From Flavobacterium sp. GT3R68 (GTDB lineage: Bacteria > Bacteroidota > Bacteroidia > Flavobacteriales > Flavobacteriaceae): DNA of 64,000 nt. A program made the position numbers and the translations under genes. This document shows positions 56,727 to 64,000 of this stretch, one piece after another. The notes beneath the pieces were generated by a model that had not been told where the DNA came from, ran no database searches, and saw only the letters and a list, made by a program, of their open reading frames with translations. The DNA is taken from contig NZ_VJZK01000002.1 of assembly GCF_007109225.1 (NCBI RefSeq), positions 372,001 through 436,000 on the forward strand, written 5' to 3'. Every line of letters starts with the position of its first letter. Within the stretch, counting starts at the first letter, position 1.

Positions 56727-57785
56727 ATGAACATAAAAATAACCGGTTCCGGAAGCTATATTCCGGAGATAAAAATAAGCAATACCCATTTTAGCGAACA
56801 TCGCTTTATGAATGAAGACGGAAGTTTGTTTGGGTATCAGAATGAAGTAGTTATTGGGAAATTTAAAAGCATTACCGGCATAGAGGAAAGAAGATATGCC
56901 GAGCCGCATATCATGACTTCCGACATGGCTTATTTTGCAGCCAAGAAAGCCATTGAGAATTCGGGGGTAGATCCCGAAACTATAGATTACATCATCCTGG
57001 CCCATAATTTCGGTGACCTGAAACAGAACGCCATTCAATCGGACGCCGTTCCTTGTCTGGCATCTCGTGTCAAGCATAATTTACGCATTCAAAACCCAAA
57101 ATGTGTGGCCTTTGACATCCTTTTTGGCTGTCCCGGGTGGATTGAAGGCATGCTTCAGGCCTACGCTTTCATCAAAGCGGGCATGGCTAAAAAATGTCTG
57201 GTAATTGGAGCCGAAACCCTATCCCGTGTAGTCGATGCACACGATCGGGATTCGATGATTTATTCCGATGGTGCCGGAGCAACGGTAGTCGAAAGCACAA
57301 CCGACGACGGTGGAATTATTACTCACGAAAGCGCTTCCTACACCTATAATGAGAAAGATTATCTGTTCTTCGGAAGTTCGTATAACAAGGAACTGGACCC
57401 GGATGTGCGCTATATCAAAATGCATGGGCGGAAAATCTATGAGTTTGCACTGAACCAAGTCCCAAACGCGATGAAAAGCTGTCTCGAAAAAAGTGGTTTT
57501 GGCATAAACGACGTTAAAAAAATACTGATTCATCAGGCAAACGAAAAAATGGACGAAGCCATCATTCACCGTTTCTACAAATTATACGACAAACCCGTTC
57601 CCAAAGGCATCATGCCAATGAGTATCACGCATCTCGGAAACAGCAGCGTCGCCACAATACCGACACTTTATGATTTGCTGACGAGTGGAAAAATAGAAAA
57701 TCAGGAACTACATAAAGGAGATGTCATTATCTTTGCTTCCGTTGGCGCCGGTATGAATATCAATGCCTTCGTTTACAAATATTAA
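56727..57785 (+). CDS. 3-oxoacyl-ACP synthase III family (KAS III-like) enzyme
   Basis: Thiolase-fold condensing enzyme of 352 residues. The catalytic triad is present: Cys-135 in FDILFGCPGWIEGM, His-269 in ILIHQANEKM and Asn-305 in THLGNSSVATIPT. FabH would start fatty-acid synthesis from acetyl-CoA. The neighbouring methyltransferase and glycosyltransferase make a specialised lipid or aryl-polyene-like role also possible. The N-terminal GSGSYIPEIKISNTHF is typical of the FabH/KAS III clan. Confidence 0.88.
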   Translation: MNIKITGSGSYIPEIKISNTHFSEHRFMNEDGSLFGYQNEVVIGKFKSITGIEERRYAEPHIMTSDMAYFAAKKAIENSGVDPETIDYIILAHNFGDLKQNAIQSDAVPCLASRVKHNLRIQNPKCVAFDILFGCPGWIEGMLQAYAFIKAGMAKKCLVIGAETLSRVVDAHDRDSMIYSDGAGATVVESTTDDGGIITHESASYTYNEKDYLFFGSSYNKELDPDVRYIKMHGRKIYEFALNQVPNAMKSCLEKSGFGINDVKKILIHQANEKMDEAIIHRFYKLYDKPVPKGIMPMSITHLGNSSVATIPTLYDLLTSGKIENQELHKGDVIIFASVGAGMNINAFVYKY

Positions 57786-57791
57786 TTTTTG

Positions 57792-57920
57792 CTAGGAGCT
57801 AATCCTGCTATCCATTGCAAATGAAATTCACTGAACACCAAAATAAAATATTAACTTGGTGAAGTAATCTTTTTGTTTTTAAAGAAAAACAAAAAGGATT
57901 TCCATTGTTATCAGGGCTAA
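57792..57920 (-). repeat. modular intergenic repeat, copy C
   Basis: Read on the minus strand it starts TTAGCCCTGATAACAATGG and contains a hairpin of AATC-TTTTTGTTTTT (57866-57880) with AAAAACAAAAAGGATT (57885-57900). It then has the 47-base module 57817-57863 shared with copy A, and ends with GGATAGCAGGATTAGCTCC. It fills the 144-base space between the KAS III and methyltransferase genes and ends 9 bases before the latter. Confidence 0.6.
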
Positions 57921-57929
57921 AAAAACATC

Positions 57930-58454
57930 ATGTACGAAAAAACATTTCCGAATAAACGATTCAAACACACATTAGATTTTCTAAAAAAACATATTTCCAC
58001 TTCCGAAACTGTATTAGATTTAGGAGTCGAAAATCCCTTTTCCAAAATCATGAAAGAAGAAGGATTCTCGGTTACCAGCACCACCGGAGAAGATTTGGAC
58101 GAAGACCGAAGCGTTTTCCAAAAACAAAATCCTGACGTGGTGACCGCTTTCGAAATTTTCGAACACTTATTGAACCCGTATACCGTTCTCAAAGAAATAA
58201 AATCCGATAAATTATTCATCTCCATTCCGATGCGTTTGTGGTTTTCACCGGCATACCGAAGTAAAACGGATATGTGGGACCGTCATTACCATGAATTCGA
58301 AGACTGGCAGTTGGATTGGTTATTGGAAAAAACAGGATGGAAAATCATCGACAGACAGAAATGGACCAATCCGGTAAAAAAACTGGGGATTCGTCCATTG
58401 CTGAGACAATTCACCAACAGGTATTACATCGTTTACGCCGAAAAAGTCAAATAA
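57930..58454 (+). CDS. class I SAM-dependent methyltransferase
   Basis: The 174 residues have the SAM-binding motif VLDLGVENPFSK (about 28-39) and the post-motif strand VTAFEIFEHLLNP. The order of strands fits Methyltransf_11/23 types, though it is short, with little room for a substrate domain. The C-terminal half holds aromatic residues (FSPAYRSKTDMWDRHYHEFE). Its stop codon shares one base with the ATG of the glycosyltransferase, so the two are translationally coupled. Confidence 0.82.
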   Translation: MYEKTFPNKRFKHTLDFLKKHISTSETVLDLGVENPFSKIMKEEGFSVTSTTGEDLDEDRSVFQKQNPDVVTAFEIFEHLLNPYTVLKEIKSDKLFISIPMRLWFSPAYRSKTDMWDRHYHEFEDWQLDWLLEKTGWKIIDRQKWTNPVKKLGIRPLLRQFTNRYYIVYAEKVK

Positions 58455-59305
58455 TGGACTACTATATTGTCATTCCCGCACACAACGAAGAATCATTCAT
58501 CGCTTTGACGCTGCAATCTTTAATTTCACAAACCGTCCTGCCAAAAAAAGTGGTGGTGGTTAATGACAATTCCACCGATGGAACTGCAGGAATTGTAGAA
58601 ACTTTCGCCAAAGAAAATCATTTTATCACTCTGGTAAATTCATCTTCTGAAGCAGTTCATCTTCCCGGAAGTAAAGTCATTCAGGCTTTTCACAAGGGTT
58701 TGCAAACTTTAGATGACCAGTATGATATTATGGTAAAATTGGACGCAGATTTGATTCTGCCTGACAATTATTTTGAAACCATTATTGACCATTTTAAATC
58801 CGACGATACTATTGGAATGGCCGGAGGTTTTGCATTTATAAATAAAAACGGGGAATGGATTCTGGAAAACCTCACCGACAAAGATCACATTCGCGGTGCT
58901 TTTAAAGCATACCGAAAAAAATGTTTTGAGCAAATCGGCGGACTAAAACCAGCCATGGGTTGGGATACCGTAGATGAACTGTTGGCTAAATTCTACCATT
59001 GGAAAGTAGTTACAGATGCTTCTTTAAAAGTGAAACACCTGAAACCCACCGGTGCCAATTACAACAAAACCGCCCGATACAAACAAGGGGAAGCTTTTTA
59101 CACATTGGGCTACGGTTTCTTGATTACTGCCATTGCTTCGGCAAAGCTGGCCATGATGAAAAAGAAACCGTTGTTATTCTTAGATTATATCCATGGTTTC
59201 TGGAAAGCAAAATCAGCCAAAAAACCTCTGTTGGTTACTCGGGAACAGGCTGAATTTATCAGAGGTTATCGCTTGAAGAAGATGAAGGAAAAACTGATGG
59301 ACTAA
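58454..59305 (+). CDS. family 2 glycosyltransferase
   Basis: The ATG at 58454 is chosen because the GT-A nucleotide-binding strand starts immediately (MDYYIVIPAHNEESFIALTL). Length is 283 residues. The DxD-type metal motif is MVKLDADLILPDNYFE, and the acceptor-side acidic pair lies in AMGWDTVDELLAK. No membrane segment was seen. It transfers a sugar from an activated donor to an unknown acceptor, plausibly a lipid made by the KAS III and methyltransferase neighbours. Confidence 0.87.
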   Translation: MDYYIVIPAHNEESFIALTLQSLISQTVLPKKVVVVNDNSTDGTAGIVETFAKENHFITLVNSSSEAVHLPGSKVIQAFHKGLQTLDDQYDIMVKLDADLILPDNYFETIIDHFKSDDTIGMAGGFAFINKNGEWILENLTDKDHIRGAFKAYRKKCFEQIGGLKPAMGWDTVDELLAKFYHWKVVTDASLKVKHLKPTGANYNKTARYKQGEAFYTLGYGFLITAIASAKLAMMKKKPLLFLDYIHGFWKAKSAKKPLLVTREQAEFIRGYRLKKMKEKLMD

Positions 59306-59393
59306 ACGCTGATTTACTACTATTTAAAAAAACTGCAGAGCACAAATTGTTAACTGCAAACTAATCCTTATTTTAGCACCTATTTTCAAGCCT

Positions 59394-60140
59394 ATGATGC
59401 TCATTCGTTATATAACCCAGATCGGAAGATACTTTTTGATGTGGAGAGAGATTTTCAAAAAACCTACCAAATGGTCGGTTATGAGAACCCTTATCTTTAA
59501 GGAAATCGATGATTTGATTATCGGCTCTTTAGGAATTGTTGCCTTTATATCTTTCTTCGTTGGTGGGGTTGTGGCGATTCAGACAGCGTTAAACCTTACG
59601 AATCCATTAATTCCAAAATACCTTATTGGTTTTGCGACCAGACAATCGATCATCTTAGAATTTGCCCCAACCTTTATTTCCATTATTATGGCAGGTAAAA
59701 TGGGATCATTTATCACCTCGAGTATTGGAACGATGCGTGTAACCGAACAAATTGATGCCTTGGAGGTTATGGGAGTGAATTCACTGAATTATTTGGTTTT
59801 TCCAAAACTAATTGCGTTGCTTCTCTATCCTTTTGTGATCGGAATTGCAATGTTCCTGGGTATTTTCGGTGGATTTATCGCCAGTGTTTACGGTGGTTTT
59901 GGCAACAGCAGCGACTTTATTAACGGATTGCAGATGGACTTTTTGCCATTTCACATTGCATACGCTTTTATAAAAACATTTATTTTTGCCTTACTTCTCG
60001 CGACAATTCCTTCTTTTCATGGTTACTACATGAAAGGTGGTGCACTTGAAGTAGGTAAAGCCAGTACGATTGCTTTCGTATGGACATCGGTGACCATTAT
60101 TTTGATGAATTATATCCTAACCCAATTACTTTTAACCTAA
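59394..60140 (+). CDS. MlaE-family ABC transporter permease
   Basis: The 248 residues have five to six membrane helices (DUF140/MlaE family), including GIVAFISFFVGGVVAIQTAL and GMFLGIFGGFIASVYGG-like GIAMFLGIFGGFIASVYGG. Two Met codons stand together at the start (59394 and 59397). In Gram-negative bacteria, MlaE with MlaF moves phospholipids between outer and inner membrane. The stop codon shares one base with the mlaF-like ATG. Confidence 0.9.
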   Translation: MMLIRYITQIGRYFLMWREIFKKPTKWSVMRTLIFKEIDDLIIGSLGIVAFISFFVGGVVAIQTALNLTNPLIPKYLIGFATRQSIILEFAPTFISIIMAGKMGSFITSSIGTMRVTEQIDALEVMGVNSLNYLVFPKLIALLLYPFVIGIAMFLGIFGGFIASVYGGFGNSSDFINGLQMDFLPFHIAYAFIKTFIFALLLATIPSFHGYYMKGGALEVGKASTIAFVWTSVTIILMNYILTQLLLT

Positions 60141-60901
60141 TGATAGAAGTAAAAAATGTCGAAAAATCGTTCGGAGATGGCAAAGTCTTAAAGGGGATTT
60201 CCACTGTTTTTGAAACCGGAAAAACCAATTTAATTATTGGCCAGAGTGGTTCCGGAAAAACAGTTTTACTGAAAAGCCTTTTGGGAATCCATACTCCAGA
60301 AATTGGGACCATTTCCTTTGACGGCAGGATTTATTCTGATCTGACCCGGGATGAAAAAAGGGAATTACGTACGGAAATTGGTATGGTCTTTCAGGGAAGT
60401 GCACTGTTTGATTCCATGACCGTGGCCGAAAATGTTGGTTTTCCATTAAAAATGTTCACCAAAAATACCAAATCTGAAACCCAGGAAAGAGTTGATTTTG
60501 TATTAAAAAGAGTCAATCTTACAGACGCACATAATAAATTCCCAGCGGAGATTTCCGGCGGAATGCAAAAACGGGTGGCGATTGCCCGGGCCATTGTAAA
60601 TAATCCGAAATATTTATTCTGTGATGAACCCAACTCGGGACTGGATCCTAATACAGCAATTGTAATCGATAATCTGATCAAGGAAATCACTGAAGAATAC
60701 AACATCACAACAGTAATTAATACCCACGATATGAACTCGGTAATGGAAATTGGCGAGAAAATTGTATTTCTTAAAAACGGACTAAAAGAGTGGGAAGGCT
60801 CAAAAGAAGAAATCTTCCGAACCGATAACGAGGCCGTAGTGGATTTTGTCTATTCCTCGAATCTGTTTAAAAAAGTGCGGGAAGCCTATTTGAAAGGATA
60901 G
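60140..60901 (+). CDS. MlaF-family ABC transporter ATP-binding protein
   Basis: The ATG at 60140 overlaps the permease stop by one base; 253 residues. Walker A GQSGSGKTVLL, Q-loop EIGMVFQGSALFDSM, signature ISGGMQKRVAIARAI, Walker B YLFCDEPNSGLD and switch His in VINTHDMNSV are all intact. No MlaD-type MCE gene follows; the next gene is convergent. The substrate-binding partner must lie elsewhere or be dispensable. Confidence 0.92.
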   Translation: MIEVKNVEKSFGDGKVLKGISTVFETGKTNLIIGQSGSGKTVLLKSLLGIHTPEIGTISFDGRIYSDLTRDEKRELRTEIGMVFQGSALFDSMTVAENVGFPLKMFTKNTKSETQERVDFVLKRVNLTDAHNKFPAEISGGMQKRVAIARAIVNNPKYLFCDEPNSGLDPNTAIVIDNLIKEITEEYNITTVINTHDMNSVMEIGEKIVFLKNGLKEWEGSKEEIFRTDNEAVVDFVYSSNLFKKVREAYLKG

Positions 60902-60904
60902 AAA

Positions 60905-60938
60905 ATAAAAAAGCGAAAATTAAATTTCGCTTTTTTAT
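60905..60938. terminator. bidirectional terminator between the MlaF-like gene and the guanylyltransferase
   Basis: AAAAAAGCGAAA (60908-60919) pairs with TTTCGCTTTTTT (60925-60936), with A/T runs on both sides, serving both convergent genes. Confidence 0.8.
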
Positions 60939-60940
60939 TT

Positions 60941-62002
60941 TTATAAATCGTTGGCAAGTGCAGTAATTCGTTTAATATCCTGTTCCTTATCCTTGGGATA
61001 AATAAGTAAAATATCGCCTTTGTCTACAATAATGAAATTATCAAGTCCATCGATAACCACCAGTTTTTTACCTTCTGCCCGGATGATATTATTCGATGCA
61101 TTTTCTAAAATCACAGTGGCATTTACAACCGCATTATTATAATTGTCCTTCGGCAATTTATCATGCAAAGAGCCCCAGGTGCCCAAATCATTCCAATCAA
61201 AGGTGGCCGGCAGTACAAAAACATTTTCGGCTTTCTCCATTACCGCATAATCAATGGAAATATTTTCAGCTTCCGTATAATTGGTATTAATAAAATCAAT
61301 TTCGTTCCCGGTGTTATAACTTTCGAAACCTTTCATGAACAAGTTTTGCATGGCTGGTTGAAATTTTTCAAAAGCTTCAATAATTGCCTGCACACTCCAG
61401 ATAAAAATACCGCCGTTCCAGAGGAAATTTCCGCTTTCAACGAACCCTTTAGCGGTCACGTAATCTGGCTTTTCCCTAAACTGAATCACCCTTTTTATCG
61501 GGCTCTCATAAGATTTATCAAATTCAATATAACCATACCCCGTGTTCGGGAAAGTGGGCTGAATTCCTAAAGTCATCAATGCATTATTCTGATTGCAAAA
61601 ACCAAAACATTGTTCCAGATTGGCAATAAAAGCACTTTCATCCTCAATCCAGTGATCGCTTGGAGCCACCACCATCAACGCATCCGGATTCTGTTTTTTA
61701 ATTTTCAATGAAGCATATAAAATACAAGGCGCAGTGTTCCTCATGGCCGGTTCCAATAGTACTTGTTCCTGCTTCACCATCGGCAACTGCTCCAAAACCA
61801 GATTATTGTATTTCTCATTGGTTAGGATTAAAATGTTTTCTATTGGAATTAATTTGGACAGCCTATCAAATGTTTTTTGGATTAAGGTTTCCCCGGAACC
61901 CAGCATATCGTGGAACTGTTTTGGAAAATCAGTGGTGCTGACCGGCCAGAATCGGGAACCGACTCCACCAGCCATTAATATTGCATAATAATTTTTATTC
62001 AT
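60941..62002 (-). CDS. manC: mannose-1-phosphate guanylyltransferase
   Basis: Makes GDP-mannose from mannose-1-phosphate and GTP for polysaccharides and glycans. The ATG at 62002-62000 (MNKNYYAILMAGGVGSRFWP) is preferred to one two codons upstream; 353 residues. Nucleotidyl motif AGGVGSRFWPVS...FPKQF, substrate loop VVAPSDHWIEDESAF, and the signature FREKPDYVTAKGFVESGNFL. The C-terminal isomerase domain of bifunctional ManC is absent. It lies 13 bases after the SprT-like gene. Confidence 0.9.
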   Translation of the reverse strand: MNKNYYAILMAGGVGSRFWPVSTTDFPKQFHDMLGSGETLIQKTFDRLSKLIPIENILILTNEKYNNLVLEQLPMVKQEQVLLEPAMRNTAPCILYASLKIKKQNPDALMVVAPSDHWIEDESAFIANLEQCFGFCNQNNALMTLGIQPTFPNTGYGYIEFDKSYESPIKRVIQFREKPDYVTAKGFVESGNFLWNGGIFIWSVQAIIEAFEKFQPAMQNLFMKGFESYNTGNEIDFINTNYTEAENISIDYAVMEKAENVFVLPATFDWNDLGTWGSLHDKLPKDNYNNAVVNATVILENASNNIIRAEGKKLVVIDGLDNFIIVDKGDILLIYPKDKEQDIKRITALANDL

Positions 62003-62015
62003 AGTCATAATCATT

Positions 62016-62615
62016 CTAATTAGGTAACAGCTCCACCTCTGCATTGGGGTTAAACAAATACGTACGAGCCGAACTTACTTCGAGGCATTCGTATCTTTTT
62101 ACACGTAAAGCGCCTTTTTTGAAAATCTTTCCGTTGTGGATTCTGAATACGCTTCCATAAGGGATTTCAAAGATATAGTTTTTATCATTTTGCTGATCAA
62201 ACTGTTTCAATGCCAAAGACAAGGTCGCATCGGTATCACTGCTTGCTGAAGGATTTCTGAAATGTCTGGCTAATAGGGGCAGCAAATGGTTTGGGAAAAT
62301 TTCCGGTCGTATAAAAGGAACCATTAATCTTTGGAAAGTATATTTCCATTCCGTACCATGGGGCTTGATGTTTCGTCCATATTTTTCGAAAGCAACCAAG
62401 TGCGCTATTTCATGGATCAGCGTCATCATAAACTTGTATTTATTCAGATTGGCGTTGACCGTAATTTCATGTTTTCCATTCAATCCTTTTCGGTAATCGC
62501 CGTGCCGCGTCACTCTCTCATTGACGATTTTCAGATGTACCCCATTTAAAACAATCAATTCAAAAACGGGTTTTACAGCATGTTCCGGTATATACTTTGC
62601 TAATGTGTCGCTCAT
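62016..62615 (-). CDS. SprT-like zinc-domain protein
   Basis: The 199 residues have the SprT/SPRTN-like core TLIHEIAHLVAFEKYGRNIK with HExxH at 68-72 and a downstream HGTEWKYTFQRLM segment (third ligand). Bacterial SprT-like proteins are thought to be DNA-protein or housekeeping metalloproteases, but the role is unproven. The C-terminal 70 residues have no recognised motif. It lies between the SDR (13-base gap) and guanylyltransferase genes. Confidence 0.85.
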   Translation of the reverse strand: MSDTLAKYIPEHAVKPVFELIVLNGVHLKIVNERVTRHGDYRKGLNGKHEITVNANLNKYKFMMTLIHEIAHLVAFEKYGRNIKPHGTEWKYTFQRLMVPFIRPEIFPNHLLPLLARHFRNPSASSDTDATLSLALKQFDQQNDKNYIFEIPYGSVFRIHNGKIFKKGALRVKRYECLEVSSARTYLFNPNAEVELLPN

Positions 62616-62628
62616 AAATCAATAATCA

Positions 62629-63306
62629 TTATGGTGTCGAAGAAGAAACCTCCAATACTTTCCCATTGTAATATTTATTCCCTGTCAACGTAAAATCATA
62701 AATATAATCTGCCATTTCTTTTGCCGAAAGAGGCGCCTGATATCCCGGGAAAGCTTCTGCAAGCATTTCGGTCTGTACCGAACCCAGTGCCAAAACATTG
62801 AATGCAATCCCTTGTTCCTTATATTCTTCCGCCAATAATTCCGACAGGGTTATTACGGCCCCTTTACTGGAACTGTACGCCGAAAGTCCGGAAAATTTCA
62901 TGCTTCCCTGTATTCCTCCCATACTGCTGATGGTAATCACATGGCCGCCTCTATCCATAAATGGAAGACAAACTTGCGTCAAACCGGCCACGGCAAATAC
63001 ATTGACTTTATATATCGATAAAAAATTATCAATTGAAGTTTCCGAAAAAGGTTTCAATAATAACGCACCGGCATTGTGAACCACCGCATCGACTTTTTTC
63101 CACGTATCAGAAAGAAAAGTGCCAACTTGAATTAAATCTTGTTCCTGTGCCAGATCTACCGACAAACACGTAATGTTTTGATGATCGATCAAGGCTTGCG
63201 GGGTTTTACGGGAAAGGGCCAGAACCTGATATCCGGCATTGGCAAATTGCAAAGCCAATTCGTACCCAATTCCCCTACTCGTTCCTGTTATAACAATGTT
63301 CTTCAT
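62629..63306 (-). CDS. short-chain dehydrogenase/reductase
   Basis: The ATG at 63306 (MKNIVITGTSRGIGYELALQ) starts the classical SDR fold; 225 residues. Motifs: TGTSRGIG cofactor loop (7-14), HNAGALLLKPF, catalytic Ser in TISSMGGIQG, and YSSSKGAVI with the catalytic Tyr and Lys. The cofactor is probably NADP(H) from the Arg in the glycine-rich loop. The substrate is unknown. The gap to the upstream LysE-like gene is 48 bases. Confidence 0.9.
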   Translation of the reverse strand: MKNIVITGTSRGIGYELALQFANAGYQVLALSRKTPQALIDHQNITCLSVDLAQEQDLIQVGTFLSDTWKKVDAVVHNAGALLLKPFSETSIDNFLSIYKVNVFAVAGLTQVCLPFMDRGGHVITISSMGGIQGSMKFSGLSAYSSSKGAVITLSELLAEEYKEQGIAFNVLALGSVQTEMLAEAFPGYQAPLSAKEMADYIYDFTLTGNKYYNGKVLEVSSSTP

Positions 63307-63354
63307 ATCCAATTTTATTGCCCGTAAAGATATGGAAACCAAATTAAAAACGGA

Positions 63355-64000
63355 TTACTTTTTGGTTACGGAAGGCTTACGGTATTTCCTGAAAAAGCTA
63401 TAGGTCTGAAAAAGTGCCAAGCCAATAAAAACCATTGGAATGATGTGAGACATCAGATATTTAGATAAGCTATCTGTTTTTTCGGTTACCAGATTTAAAA
63501 AGAGAACAAGCAAAAGCATTCCGAAGAAAGTACCCAATAAAGTTCCGATGACGTACAGCCATTTGACTTTCCCTTCAGCTGTGATATATTTTGCATTAAT
63601 CAGATACAGATTCCATCCTGTCCAGAATGGAATTTGGATGAAATTCAGGCCACTGAAAATAATCCCGATTATATAGGGTGAATAATCAATATACGTTTTC
63701 AAATCGTTCTGTTGACTGACTTCCATTTTGGATTGGGAGTAAAAAGTATAGGCCAACAGCAGCATAAAAAATATCGAAAAAATTTCAATGGCTTTAATCA
63801 ACTTCTTTTTATGGGCTAATTTATCGGCAAAAATAAGGGTGAAATAAATCACAGAAGCCTCTACCGTGACAACACCAAAAAGATACAGAACCAAACTGTT
63901 CATTCCCGACTTGCTGTATACTTCATATCCGATAATATTGAGATAACCCAACGGAATCGAACCTATAAAGCTTACCAGAAAACCAACAATAATGTTTTTT
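63355..64000 (-). CDS. LysE-family-like membrane transporter (N-terminus cut by window edge)
   Basis: The frame is open from 63999 down to the stop at 63357-63355, about 214 codons. A TTG at 63951 is not the real start, because protein-like residues continue before it: KNIIVGFLVSFIGSIPLGYL, the typical first LysE helix with the conserved Gly-Pro turn. About six hydrophobic segments are visible in all. The family exports amino acids or related small molecules. The true start codon lies beyond the right edge. Confidence 0.7.
   Translation of the reverse strand, partial: KNIIVGFLVSFIGSIPLGYLNIIGYEVYSKSGMNSLVLYLFGVVTVEASVIYFTLIFADKLAHKKKLIKAIEIFSIFFMLLLAYTFYSQSKMEVSQQNDLKTYIDYSPYIIGIIFSGLNFIQIPFWTGWNLYLINAKYITAEGKVKWLYVIGTLLGTFFGMLLLVLFLNLVTEKTDSLSKYLMSHIIPMVFIGLALFQTYSFFRKYRKPSVTKK

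Noticed and set aside
60140..60901. Complete Mla phospholipid system
   Set aside because: Only the permease and ATPase are here; no MCE (MlaD), MlaB or MlaC gene follows.
1..64000. Mobile elements, CRISPR array, tRNA or rRNA genes
   Set aside because: No transposase or integrase motifs, no regularly spaced direct repeats, and no cloverleaf or rRNA-like stretches were seen by eye in any gap.

Overview
The window comes from an AT-rich Bacteroidota genome, most likely Flavobacteriaceae and probably Flavobacterium or a close relative. The evidence is a SusC/SusD pair, a secreted protease with a type IX secretion (Por) sorting domain, an S46 dipeptidyl-peptidase, the absence of clear Shine-Dalgarno sites before most genes, and repeated promoter cores of the Bacteroidota form TTG-N19..21-TAnnTTTG. 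No tRNA, rRNA, CRISPR array, phage or insertion sequence was seen.

1-17,200 (minus strand): one unbroken ribosomal protein array in which the str, S10, spc and alpha operons are joined: rpsL-rpsG-fusA-rpsJ-rplC-D-W-B-rpsS-rplV-rpsC-rplP-rpmC-rpsQ-rplN-X-E-rpsN-H-rplF-R-rpsE-rpmD-rplO-secY-infA-rpmJ-rpsM-K-D-rpoA-rplQ. tuf is absent between fusA and rpsJ. Good promoters lie before rpsL and before rplC. Structured spacers precede rpsD and rpsH. L36 and S14 have both lost their zinc ribbons. rplQ runs off the left edge.

17,200-25,500 (plus strand): an Omp85-type outer membrane protein, a 630-base gap holding a gene remnant and a duplicated leader, an orphan SusC/SusD nutrient-uptake pair, an RNA 2'-O-methyltransferase that may be leaderless, and a small secreted protein with four evenly spaced cysteines.

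25,500-41,800: mostly housekeeping and envelope genes: rhomboid protease, RarA, a HAD nucleotidase, a thioredoxin-fold protein lacking both catalytic cysteines, RadC, a DUF1287 peptidase candidate facing the murein ligase Mpl, a TPR protein, an S46 dipeptidyl-peptidase, a T9SS-exported metalloprotease, a LysM/BON protein, ObgE, a CNNM/CorC-type protein, Adk and Hpt.

41,900-56,600: a HEAT-like gene broken by one in-frame amber codon, purK-purE, an oligopeptidase of family M3, a three-gene minus-strand group (GMC flavoprotein, PAS-cupin fusion, ABM-fold protein), a UbiA-like membrane protein, glycine decarboxylase gcvP, and two secreted proteins behind it (M48 protease and an unrecognised 510-residue protein).

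56,600-64,000: a ketoacyl-ACP-synthase-III-like enzyme, a methyltransferase overlapping a family 2 glycosyltransferase, an MlaE/MlaF pair without MlaD, then on the minus strand a mannose-1-phosphate guanylyltransferase, a SprT-like protein, a short-chain dehydrogenase and a LysE-like transporter cut by the right edge.

The strongest candidates for undescribed biology are the GMC/PAS-cupin/ABM group at 46.6-49.8 kb and a modular family of intergenic repeats with shared ends and variable cores, with three members at about 25.5, 26.5 and 57.8 kb.
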